Shown here: positions 51,148-59,195 of the stretch, piece by piece
How positions within the stretch are numbered: the first letter of the stretch is position 1
Layout: each line of letters opens with the position of its first letter
Assembly (NCBI RefSeq): GCF_049800835.1
Contig: NZ_JBNAFU010000008.1
Coordinates: forward strand, 62,001-126,000
Direction: 5' to 3'
DNA from: Dinoroseobacter sp049800835
GTDB taxonomy: Bacteria; Pseudomonadota; Alphaproteobacteria; Rhodobacterales; Rhodobacteraceae
Length of the DNA stretch: 64,000 bases
Notes under the pieces: model-generated
Told to the model about the DNA's origin: nothing
Database searches by the model: none
Seen by the model: only the letters and a program-made list of their open reading frames with translations
Translations under genes and position numbers: made by a program

Positions 51148-52185
51148 ATGAATTTGGACGAGCTTCTCGCGACACTCGACGATGGCAGCGGTGCTGGCGA
51201 GAATTTGGAATACGACCCGGCGTTCACCGAATTGGAACTGGCTGCCCAGCCTGGCGAAGAACGGCAGATGGGTGACGAGATCAAAGAGGCGGAAGAACCG
51301 GATTATAAACTGGTTCGTGAGAAAGCCATGGACGTCCTCTCGCGTAGCAAGGACCTCAGGGCGGCAATGCATCTCGCGACCGCGGAGTTGCGCCTCGACG
51401 GGTTTGTGGCGTTTGCAAAGGTGACGACCTACGTGCGCCGGTGCCTCGAAGAGATGTGGGACACCTGCCACCCCGAGCTTGATCTGGACGACGAAGACAT
51501 CGCGACGATGCGTGTGAACGCGGTGCTGGGCTTTGCCGACCCCAAATCTACCTTGCGCGCGATCCGTTTGGCGCCGCTGACCCAAAGCCGGGTGTTCGGC
51601 AGCATGTCGATTCTCGATTTCGAGATTGCCAGTGGCGACATGCCTGCGCCCGAGACAATGGAGGCCCCCCCAACCAACGCATCCGTCGATGCGGCCCTGC
51701 AAGATACGGACGCCGAGCAATTGGCGGCGATCCTTGCGGGGATCACGACGGCACATGACGACCTGCTGGCGATCGACCGGACGTTTTCCGAAAAGGTTCC
51801 CGGCGAAGGCCCGACACTCGACAATGCGCTGTCGACCCTGCTGAAAGCCAAGACGCGCCTGACCGAGGCAACAGGCGGCGACGCGAGTGAAGCCGACGCG
51901 GCATCGCAAGTCACGGAGGCCGCTGGCACCGGTGGGCCGGCACCAGGCGCGCCACGTCCCGTTGGGGAAATTTCAAGCTCGAAGGATGTCACGGCAGCCC
52001 TCGACAAGATCATCGCATATTACAGCAAGAACGAGCCCTCCAGCCCCGTGCCGGTGCTGTTGAACAGGGCCAAGTCGCTGGTGAACGCTCAGTTCATCGA
52101 CATCATCAAGGACATGGCTCCGCTTGGTCTGGACAACGTCCAGCTGATCGCGGGGCGCGACGGTGAAGAGGAAGACGCTTACTAG
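51148..52185 (+). CDS. tssA: Type VI secretion protein TssA (ImpA)
   Basis: 345 residues. The ImpA N-terminal domain spans about 1-130 (LEYDPAFTELELAAQPGEER, then VREKAMDVLSRSKDLRAAMHLATAELRLDGF, then CHPELDLDD). The C-terminal part is a short helical region (VTAALDKIIAYYSKNEPSSPVPVLLNRAKSL). TssA caps or recruits the baseplate and sheath. This is a short TssA form. GGAGGG stands upstream of ATG 51148. It is the first gene of a tightly packed T6SS structural operon. Confidence 0.88.
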   Translation: MNLDELLATLDDGSGAGENLEYDPAFTELELAAQPGEERQMGDEIKEAEEPDYKLVREKAMDVLSRSKDLRAAMHLATAELRLDGFVAFAKVTTYVRRCLEEMWDTCHPELDLDDEDIATMRVNAVLGFADPKSTLRAIRLAPLTQSRVFGSMSILDFEIASGDMPAPETMEAPPTNASVDAALQDTDAEQLAAILAGITTAHDDLLAIDRTFSEKVPGEGPTLDNALSTLLKAKTRLTEATGGDASEADAASQVTEAAGTGGPAPGAPRPVGEISSSKDVTAALDKIIAYYSKNEPSSPVPVLLNRAKSLVNAQFIDIIKDMAPLGLDNVQLIAGRDGEEEDAY

Positions 52186-52268
52186 AACACATCATGTCAT
52201 TCGGTCGCAACGCGATCTGGATGAACGCTTTGCTGATACGCCCCAAGACACTGATAGGGAGTGGAAAA

Positions 52269-52793
52269 ATGGCTAAAAGTTCGCAGAAGTTTATTGCCCG
52301 AAACCGGGCGCCCCGCGTGCAGATCGAATACGATGTCGAACTCTACGGCGCGGAAAAGAAAGTCCAGCTGCCGTTCGTGATGGGGGTCATGTCCGACCTG
52401 TCCGGCAAGTCCGACGTGAAACAGCCGCCGATTTCGGACCGCAAGTTTCTGGAGATCGATGTCGACAATTTCGACGAGCGTATGAAGGCGATCGCGCCCA
52501 AGGTGCAGCTGTCGGTGGAAAACACCCTGACCGGCGAAGGCAACCTGCCGGTGGGCATCACCTTCGAGAAGATGGAGGACTTTTCGCCCGAAGCCATCGC
52601 CCGCAAGGTCGAACCGCTGCGCAAGTTGCTCGAAGCGCGGGAGGAGTTGTCGAACCTCGTGACGTATATGGACGGCAAGACAGGCGCGGAAGAGTTGTTG
52701 GCCAAGGTCATGAACGATCCGGATCTGATGAAAGCGCTGAAAGATCAGATCCCCGCCGATGACGAAACCGAAGACGCGAAGAGCGAGGATTAA
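52269..52793 (+). CDS. tssB: Type VI secretion contractile sheath small subunit TssB
   Basis: 174 residues with the TssB core: RVQIEYDVELYGAEKKVQLPF, SDLSG, KFLEIDVDNFDERM and the helical LVTYMDGKTGAEELL tail. It forms the contractile sheath with TssC. The ATG at 52269 (MAKSSQKF, with AGGGAGTGG upstream) is chosen over a longer frame from 52194. Its stop is 3 bp from the tssC start. Confidence 0.92.
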   Translation: MAKSSQKFIARNRAPRVQIEYDVELYGAEKKVQLPFVMGVMSDLSGKSDVKQPPISDRKFLEIDVDNFDERMKAIAPKVQLSVENTLTGEGNLPVGITFEKMEDFSPEAIARKVEPLRKLLEAREELSNLVTYMDGKTGAEELLAKVMNDPDLMKALKDQIPADDETEDAKSED

Positions 52794-52796
52794 CAG

Positions 52797-54311
52797 ATGG
52801 CAGAAGCTCAGTCAGGCGCAGCGGAAGGTGCGGTCGAGGAAAAGATCGAAGTCTCGGAGTTCGCATCCCTGCTTCAGAAAGAATTCAAGCCACAAAGCGA
52901 AACGGCAAAGTCTGCCGTAGAAAACGCAGTGAACACGCTGGCCATGCATGCGCTCGACAACGTGGCGCTCGTCGGCAGCGACGTTGTCGAGTCAATTAAG
53001 GCGATCATCGCCGAAATCGACGGCAAGTTGTCGAAACAGATCAACGCTATCATGCACCATGAAGAGTTCCAGAAACTCGAAAGCGCATGGCGCGGCCTGC
53101 ACTATCTGGTGAACAACACCGAAACCGACGAGATGCTGAAAATCCGCGTCTTCAATGCCTCCAAGAACGAGTTGGGCAAGACGCTCAAGAAGTTCAAGGG
53201 AACAGCTTGGGATCAATCGCCGATCTTCAAGAAGCTGTACGAGGAAGAGTTCGGTCAGTTCGGTGGCGAACCCTATGGTTGTCTGGTTGGGGACTATCAC
53301 TTCGACCATTCTCCGCAGGACGTCGAATTCCTGGGCGAGATGGCAAAGGTTGCCGCCGCGGGGCACGCGCCCTTCATCACAGGGTCCAAGCCATCGCTCT
53401 TTCAAATGGAAAGTTGGTCTGAACTGGCAAATCCGCGGGATCTGACGAAGATCTTCCAGACGCCGGAATACGCGTCCTGGCGGAGCCTGCGCGACAGTGA
53501 GGATAGCAAGTATATCGGGATGGCAATGCCGCGGTTCCTGGGCCGTTTGCCGTATGGGTCGAAAACTGATCCGGTCGAAGCATTTGATTTCGAGGAGGAC
53601 ACCTCAGCCGAGGTGGATGCCGATGGCAAGCCGGTGGAAAAATACAACTGGGTGAACGCGGCCTATGCCATGGCTGTCAATATCAACCAGTCCTTCAAGG
53701 AATATGGCTGGTGCTCGCGTATCCGCGGGGTCGAATCCGGCGGTGCGGTAGAGGGGCTTCCCACCCACACGTTCCCGACCGATGACGGCGGCGTGGACAT
53801 GAAATGCCCAACAGAGATTGCCATTGCCGACCGTCGCGAGGCGGAACTGGCGAAGGCGGGCATGATGCCACTGATCCATCGCAAGAACTCGGACATGGCG
53901 GCCTTTATCGGCGCACAGTCGCTGAACAAGCCGACCGAGTATGACGATCCTGATGCGACCGCCAACGCGAACCTCGCGGCCCGTCTGCCGTATATGTTCG
54001 CGACCTGCCGGTTCGCGCATTACCTCAAATGCATGGTTCGTGACAAAGTCGGCTCCAGCAAGGACCGCAACGACATGCAGAAATGGCTGCAGGACTGGAT
54101 CAACCAGTACGTTGATTTCAGTGCAGACTCCTCGTCAGAAGACGAGAAGGCCAGACGCCCGCTCGCCGCAGCCGAAGTGGTCGTCGACGAAGATCCGGAA
54201 AACCCCGGCTACTACAGTTCGAAGTTTTTCCTCCGGCCTCACTACCAGTTGGAAGGGCTCTCCGTGTCCCTTCGGCTTGTATCCAAACTGCCTAGCGAAA
54301 AAGCAGGCTAA
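52797..54311 (+). CDS. tssC: Type VI secretion contractile sheath large subunit TssC
   Basis: 504 residues of normal length. Family landmarks are HHEEFQKLESAWRGLHYLV near 82-100, GDYHFDHSPQDVEFL near 163, and PRFLGRLPYGSKTDPVEAFDFEE near 245; the C-terminal FFLRPHYQLEGLSVSLRLV is the beta strand that joins TssB. A second TssC-like protein is encoded at 61882. Followed by a GC-rich hairpin at 54320-54338. Confidence 0.94.
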   Translation: MAEAQSGAAEGAVEEKIEVSEFASLLQKEFKPQSETAKSAVENAVNTLAMHALDNVALVGSDVVESIKAIIAEIDGKLSKQINAIMHHEEFQKLESAWRGLHYLVNNTETDEMLKIRVFNASKNELGKTLKKFKGTAWDQSPIFKKLYEEEFGQFGGEPYGCLVGDYHFDHSPQDVEFLGEMAKVAAAGHAPFITGSKPSLFQMESWSELANPRDLTKIFQTPEYASWRSLRDSEDSKYIGMAMPRFLGRLPYGSKTDPVEAFDFEEDTSAEVDADGKPVEKYNWVNAAYAMAVNINQSFKEYGWCSRIRGVESGGAVEGLPTHTFPTDDGGVDMKCPTEIAIADRREAELAKAGMMPLIHRKNSDMAAFIGAQSLNKPTEYDDPDATANANLAARLPYMFATCRFAHYLKCMVRDKVGSSKDRNDMQKWLQDWINQYVDFSADSSSEDEKARRPLAAAEVVVDEDPENPGYYSSKFFLRPHYQLEGLSVSLRLVSKLPSEKAG

Positions 54312-54319
54312 CGCAGGTT

Positions 54320-54338
54320 CCCCCCGGTGCTCGGGGGG
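54320..54338 (+). terminator. Intercistronic hairpin between tssC and hcp
   Basis: CCCCCCG (54320-54326) pairs with CGGGGGG (54332-54338) around GTGCT, followed by a short T-containing run. It probably acts as a partial terminator or stabiliser, separating hcp dosage from the sheath genes. Confidence 0.6.
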
Positions 54339-54395
54339 CGCTTTCATTTCAGAGCGGCTTGTGATCCGCACACATAACAGAATTGGAGAAACGCC

Positions 54396-54920
54396 ATGGC
54401 GGTTGATGCATATTTTTACCTGAAGGGCGGCACGAACGGTGTGAAAGTCGAAGGGGAAACCAAGGACGACTTGATGAGCAAGGAAAAGGCGATGGAGGTT
54501 CTGTCGTATTCCTTCTCCGCGGCCAACCCGATCAACGTCGGCTCTGCAACGGGCGGATTGACAGCCGGCAAGGCTGATTTCTCCGGCTTGTCGATCATGC
54601 ACCAGCTCGATACCGCGTCTGCGGACCTGTTCAAGTCGTTGGCGCAGGGGGAGCATTTCTCGGACGGTACGTTGCTTGTGCGTCGCTCGGGCGGAAAAAC
54701 GCCCAACCGCTACATGCAGGTGAACTTCAAGAAGCTGTTCGTCTCGTCGATCAACTTCAGCGGCTCGCAGGGCGAGGAAGTGCTCGTTCAAAGCACCAGC
54801 TTTGAATGGGGGGCCATCCAGTTCCACTACTATGCGCTGGATGCCGCCGGCAAAGAGGTTTCCGCCCCCAAGGAGATGCTCTGGAGCCGTGTCACCAACA
54901 AATCCGCATTCGCGGTTTAA
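54396..54920 (+). CDS. hcp: Type VI secretion tube protein Hcp (TssD)
   Basis: 174 residues with the Hcp pattern: AVDAYFYLKGGTNGVKVEGE at the start, then FSYSF-like and DLFKSLAQGEHF, NRYMQVNFKKLFVSSINFS and SFEWGAIQFHYY near the end. It stacks as rings to form the inner tube pushed out by the sheath. GGAG precedes ATG 54396. It is bracketed by two hairpins, consistent with production at a higher level than its neighbours. Confidence 0.92.
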   Translation: MAVDAYFYLKGGTNGVKVEGETKDDLMSKEKAMEVLSYSFSAANPINVGSATGGLTAGKADFSGLSIMHQLDTASADLFKSLAQGEHFSDGTLLVRRSGGKTPNRYMQVNFKKLFVSSINFSGSQGEEVLVQSTSFEWGAIQFHYYALDAAGKEVSAPKEMLWSRVTNKSAFAV

Positions 54921-54928
54921 CAACGCGA

Positions 54929-54959
54929 GGCCGGGCGCAAGCCCGGCCTTTCATTTTTT
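54929..54959 (+). terminator. Rho-independent terminator after hcp
   Basis: A perfect 8-bp stem GGCCGGGC / GCCCGGCC (54929-54936, 54941-54948) closes a GCAA tetraloop and is followed by TTTCATTTTTT. It is the clearest terminator in the window. The next gene follows only 19 bp later, so some read-through or a nearby promoter is likely. Confidence 0.85.
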
Positions 54960-54977
54960 GCAAAGGATTACGACCGG

Positions 54978-55793
54978 GTGTCTGCGGAAGAGAAGCTAAA
55001 ATCAGGAGACCTCGACGGCGCCTTGCACGCGCTTCAGGATCGTGTTCGCAAGAACCCCGCGGACGCAAAGTTGCGCGTCTTTCTCTTTCAACTTCTCAGC
55101 GTGCTGGGCGACTGGAAACGTGCGATCACGCAGTTGAAGGTCTCGGCCGAGTTGGATGCATCTGCAACACCCATGGCACAGACCTACCGCGAAGCCATCA
55201 TCTGCGAAGCGTTTCGCGAAAAGGTCTTCGCAGGTGAAAAAGACCCGGTGATTTTCGGTGAGCCGCCTGAATGGATTGCGCCACTGCTGGAGGCGGTCAA
55301 AGCCCAGGCCAGAGGCAACCTGGAAGCCGCGTCTGAGTTGCGTTCAAGAGCTTTCGAAGCTGCGCCGGCGATAGCAGGGGAATTGAACGGCGCCCCGTTC
55401 GAATGGATTGCGGATGCGGATATGCGTCTCGGACCGGTTCTGGAGATCATCGTGGATGGTCGATATTTCTGGATGCCGTTTTCGTCTTTAAAGTCGCTGA
55501 CTGTCGAAGAACCCGAAGACTTGCGCGATGCGGTTTGGATGCCCGCCACCATCACAGTCACGTCTGGCGGCGAAAAGGTGGCGCTGATCCCCACGCGTTA
55601 TGTCGGCACTGCTGAAAACGGGACGCCCGCGCAACGCCTTGCCCGAGAAACCGTGTGGCGCGACGAAGGGGCGGAAACCTTTGTCGGTCACGGCCAACGC
55701 GTTCTCGCGACCGATCAGGGCGATACGGCGTTGATGGATGTCAGAACCCTGACATTCGCGGTCCCCCCTGACACGGCAGGTGACAATGGCTGA
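54978..55793 (+). CDS. tagJ: Type VI secretion accessory protein TagJ (ImpE/SciE)
   Basis: 271 residues. The N-terminal half is helical and TPR-like (KLKSGDLDGALHALQDRVRKNPADAKLRVFLFQLL), and the C-terminal half is the ImpE domain (WIADADMRLGPVLEIIVDGRYFWMPF, then DLRDAVWMPATITVTSGGEKVALIPTRY). TagJ binds the sheath protein TssB and is linked to ClpV recycling in some T6SS types. The start is GTG 54978 with AAAGGA upstream. Its 3' end overlaps the following tssE. Confidence 0.87.
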   Translation: MSAEEKLKSGDLDGALHALQDRVRKNPADAKLRVFLFQLLSVLGDWKRAITQLKVSAELDASATPMAQTYREAIICEAFREKVFAGEKDPVIFGEPPEWIAPLLEAVKAQARGNLEAASELRSRAFEAAPAIAGELNGAPFEWIADADMRLGPVLEIIVDGRYFWMPFSSLKSLTVEEPEDLRDAVWMPATITVTSGGEKVALIPTRYVGTAENGTPAQRLARETVWRDEGAETFVGHGQRVLATDQGDTALMDVRTLTFAVPPDTAGDNG

Positions 55794-56283
55794 CCGGACG
55801 ATCGCTGACAGGCTACAGCCGTCATTGCTGGATCGTTTGACGGATGACGAACCACGGAACCTCAAGGAAGGGCGCGAGGCGCGGGTAATTGATGTGCGCA
55901 GGCTGCGCGATATCATTTCGCGCGATCTGTCTTGGCTTCTGAACACGTCGAACCAGGAATCGTCACTGGATGCAAAGGTTTATCCAAACGTTCTCAACTC
56001 GACCCTGAACTACGGTATCCGCGAGGTGGCAGGGGACTTCTCGACCACGCGGCGCGCGCAGGAAATACAGAAATCGATCCGGCAGGCGGTCGAACGATTT
56101 GAACCGCGTATCGCGTCTGACAGTATTAGGGTGGACCTGCGGTCGGACACCGAGGTGTCCAATACGATCATTCACTTCGACATCCGGGCGATCATGTGGG
56201 CCCAGCCAATGCCGCAGGAACTCTTCATGCGCACCCAGGTCAATCTGGTGACTGGCGAGCTGTCGCTCGACCGGTCGGGGTAG
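55786..56283 (+). CDS. tssE: Type VI secretion baseplate protein TssE (gp25-like)
   Basis: 165 residues. The gp25/lysozyme-like baseplate pattern is visible: SLLDRLTDDEP near the start, LRDIISRDLSWLLNTSNQE, VLNSTLNYGIREVAG and RFEPRIASDSIRVDL. ATG 55786 is preferred (CAGGTG upstream); a GTG at 55780 is in frame. It overlaps the tagJ end by 8 bp. Confidence 0.9.
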   Translation: MADRTIADRLQPSLLDRLTDDEPRNLKEGREARVIDVRRLRDIISRDLSWLLNTSNQESSLDAKVYPNVLNSTLNYGIREVAGDFSTTRRAQEIQKSIRQAVERFEPRIASDSIRVDLRSDTEVSNTIIHFDIRAIMWAQPMPQELFMRTQVNLVTGELSLDRSG

Positions 56284-56292
56284 GGGTGCGAT

Positions 56293-58170
56293 ATGGACAG
56301 TCGTTTGTTGCGTCACTACGAAACCGAACTGCGGTTCATTCGCGAAATGGGCGGCGAGTTTGCGCAAGCCTATCCGAAGATCGCCGCTCGTCTGGGGATG
56401 GAGGGCACAGAAGTTCTGGACCCCTACGTGGAGCGTTTGTTCGAGGGATTCGCGTTCATGTCAGCGCGTGTGCAGCTCGAGCTGGACATGCAGTATCCCA
56501 CGTTTACGAGCAATCTGCTCGAAATCGTGTATCCGCATTTTCTGGCGCCCACGCCATCCGTTGCGGTGGTCGATCTTCTTCCCGACGCGTCGTTGGCTGA
56601 AGTGACCGATGGGTTTGCCGTTCCGCGTGGCACGGTGTTGCGCAGTGATACGGTGGAGGGGACCAAAACCGCTTGTACCTTTTGCACTGCGCACGACCTG
56701 ACCCTTTGGCCGATTGAGATTGCGGAGGCGGAGTACGTCGACAGCCGGGCCGCGCTTGTTGCCGCCGGGCTGGGGCGGGACGCAACGGCCCGCGCGGGCA
56801 TTCGCTTGCGATTGAAACGGATGGGTGGCGGCTCGCTTGAGGAGCTTTCGGCCGATAAGTTGACCGTTTTTCTGAAAGGACAGGATGGCGGAAACTGGCT
56901 GTTGCACGAGTTGTTGTCATGCCGCGTCGAAGGGGTGCTTGCCCGGTCCGCAGACCGCCGCGATGACTGGAAGATGCAGCTGGACAGCGCGTCACTGGAG
57001 CCGCGCGGCTATGACCCCGAGGACGCGCTTCTGCCCTGTCCGTCGCGGTCTTTCGACGGCTACAGGCTGTTGCAGGAATACTTCGCGATGCCAGAGCGGT
57101 TCCACTTCCTTGATCTGGTCGGACTGCAACCGGCTTTCCAGCGTGCCCAGGGCGCAGAGGTCGACATCTACCTCTTGCTTGACGATGGTCATCCGGACGC
57201 GCCGCAGCATGTCTCTGTCGATGCGTTCTCGTTCCACGCGACGCCGGTCGTCAACCTGTTCGAGAAACGGTGCGACCGGGTGCTGGTGACGGACAGCGAT
57301 TTCGAGCATCACGTTGTGGTCGATAAGACGGCCTCGCTCGACTACGAGGTTGTCCAGGTTACCAAGGTGGCCGGGATCAGCAGCCAGGGAGCGGTGGAGA
57401 ACGAGTTCCTGCCATTTTATTCGCGCAATCGGTTCTCGCATCTGGCCGAGGTGAACGATTGTTTCTATGCAGTGCGCCGTCGCGCACGCCAACGGTCGGA
57501 AAAAGATCGGCTAAAGGGTCAGAGGACCTCTTACCTCGGCTCCGAGGTCTACCTGAACCTCGTCGATCGGGACGAAGCCCCCTACAGCGCGGACCTGACG
57601 CAATTGTCGGTACAAGCGCTCTGCACGAACCGGGATTTGCCATTGCTGCTGGCCACTGGCGCTCCCGACGTATTGCACCTGCAGGACGGTGGACCGGTGC
57701 GGTCAGTGGCGACGCCGATTGTCCCGACCCGACCGCGCCCTTCGCTCACCAGTGACAGTGCAGCGTGGCGACTGATCAGTCACCTGAGTCTCAACTACCT
57801 CTCGATTGCCGACACCGGCATGGGTGGCGGCGCGGACGCCCTGCGGGAGATCATTGGTCTCTATGCGCCCAAGGACAGCCGGACATTCCGTCGACAGCTT
57901 GAGGGGTTGGTGACGGTCAAGAGCCGCCCCATCGTGCGGCAGATGCCCGACGAGGTGCTCTCGACGGCTGTAAAGGGCCTTGAAGTGGTGCTTGAGTTCG
58001 ACGAGAGCGCATTTGAAGGCACCGGGGTTTATACGCTTGCCTCGGTGCTTGAGAAGTTCCTTCTAAAGTATTCCGCAATCAACAGTTTTACCGAATGTGT
58101 GCTCAGCACGCAGCAACGAGGAGAGGTGACCAGATGGGATCCGATCAAAGGCCTGAGACAGGTGGTGTAG
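56293..58170 (+). CDS. tssF: Type VI secretion baseplate protein TssF (ImpG)
   Basis: 625 residues, normal length. It begins with the family pattern RLLRHYETELRFIREMGGEFAQAYPKIA and contains DPYVERLFEGFAFMSARVQLELDMQYP, followed later by FDGYRLLQEYFAMPERFHFLDL. TssF forms the baseplate wedge with TssG and TssE. Its 3' end overlaps tssG by 37 bp. Confidence 0.92.
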   Translation: MDSRLLRHYETELRFIREMGGEFAQAYPKIAARLGMEGTEVLDPYVERLFEGFAFMSARVQLELDMQYPTFTSNLLEIVYPHFLAPTPSVAVVDLLPDASLAEVTDGFAVPRGTVLRSDTVEGTKTACTFCTAHDLTLWPIEIAEAEYVDSRAALVAAGLGRDATARAGIRLRLKRMGGGSLEELSADKLTVFLKGQDGGNWLLHELLSCRVEGVLARSADRRDDWKMQLDSASLEPRGYDPEDALLPCPSRSFDGYRLLQEYFAMPERFHFLDLVGLQPAFQRAQGAEVDIYLLLDDGHPDAPQHVSVDAFSFHATPVVNLFEKRCDRVLVTDSDFEHHVVVDKTASLDYEVVQVTKVAGISSQGAVENEFLPFYSRNRFSHLAEVNDCFYAVRRRARQRSEKDRLKGQRTSYLGSEVYLNLVDRDEAPYSADLTQLSVQALCTNRDLPLLLATGAPDVLHLQDGGPVRSVATPIVPTRPRPSLTSDSAAWRLISHLSLNYLSIADTGMGGGADALREIIGLYAPKDSRTFRRQLEGLVTVKSRPIVRQMPDEVLSTAVKGLEVVLEFDESAFEGTGVYTLASVLEKFLLKYSAINSFTECVLSTQQRGEVTRWDPIKGLRQVV

Positions 58171-59159
58171 GCCACCTGGACCGGCTGGCGTCAAATCCCG
58201 GTCGGTTTCACCTGTTCCATGCACTCCGCGTGCTGGAGGCGCATCATGCGGACACCTCGCGTATGGGCAAAAGCCGCAGGCCAAGCGAAGATCCGGTGCG
58301 GCTTGGCCAACTGCCCGAGATGGCGTTTCCGAAATCGACAATCGCGTCGTTCGAGCCCCAAGAACAGGGTAAGCCCGCGCGCTTGATGAACCTGTTCTTC
58401 GGCCTGTTCGGACCTCATGGTCCCCTGCCGTTGCACATCACATCCTATGCGCGTGACAGGTTCCGCAATCACCGCGACCGGACCATGCTCGACTTCTCCA
58501 ACATCTTCACCCACAGGATGCTTGGTCTCTTCTATCGGGCTTGGGCATCGGCGGAACCTGCGCCGTCATTCGACCGCGCCGAGAGTGACGAGTTTTCCGA
58601 CCGCGTTGCCGCGCTGGCTGGGTATATGGGAGAGGCGCTTACCGAACGCGACGCCATGCCCGACCTCGCCAAACGGTTTTATGCGGCGCATCTGTCCAAT
58701 GGCACCCGTCACGGTGACGGCCTCTCCGGCCTCTTGTCGGGGTATTTTCAAAGCGATGTGTCGGTGAAGCAGTTCGTCGGCGAGTGGATGACGTTGGAGC
58801 CGTCCGACTGCTGGAGGCTACAGCCCGCTTCGCGGCGCAGGCATCGCGGCCTTGGCCGGTCCTACCATCTGGGCACTCGGGTTTGGTCCCGGGCCTCAAA
58901 GTTTGGATTGCGTATCGGTCCCATGAACCTTGACGAGTATACAAGCTTGCTGCCGGGCGGACCCCGGTTTGCGCAACTGGTTGCCATCGTACGGAATTAC
59001 GCGGGCAACGCGATGAGCTTCGACGTGGTGCTGGTGCTGGCCAAGGACGAGGTGCCCGAGCCCACGTTGGGCGGGGAAGTGCGCCTTGGATACAACATGT
59101 GGATAGGGCAACGGCCCAAGATGGAAGATGCCGACGATCTTGTCGTCGCGGGCTTGTAA
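58134..59159 (+). CDS. tssG: Type VI secretion baseplate protein TssG (ImpH)
   Basis: 341 residues. Motifs include FHLFHALRVLEA near 25, MNLFFGLFGPHGPLPLHITSYARDR near 88, and a C-terminal LDEYTSLLPGGPRFAQLVAIVRNY. It is the wedge partner of TssF. GAGGAGAGG upstream of ATG 58134 sets the start inside the tssF 3' end; a frame beginning at 58095 has no such site. Confidence 0.92.
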   Translation: MGSDQRPETGGVGHLDRLASNPGRFHLFHALRVLEAHHADTSRMGKSRRPSEDPVRLGQLPEMAFPKSTIASFEPQEQGKPARLMNLFFGLFGPHGPLPLHITSYARDRFRNHRDRTMLDFSNIFTHRMLGLFYRAWASAEPAPSFDRAESDEFSDRVAALAGYMGEALTERDAMPDLAKRFYAAHLSNGTRHGDGLSGLLSGYFQSDVSVKQFVGEWMTLEPSDCWRLQPASRRRHRGLGRSYHLGTRVWSRASKFGLRIGPMNLDEYTSLLPGGPRFAQLVAIVRNYAGNAMSFDVVLVLAKDEVPEPTLGGEVRLGYNMWIGQRPKMEDADDLVVAGL

Positions 59160-59195
59160 CGCACTTCGACGACTTGCAAAAACAGGGATATTGAG

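Noticed and set aside
50914..51909. 331-codon minus-strand frame across tssA
   Set aside because: Antisense shadow of tssA, which has family motifs and operon context.
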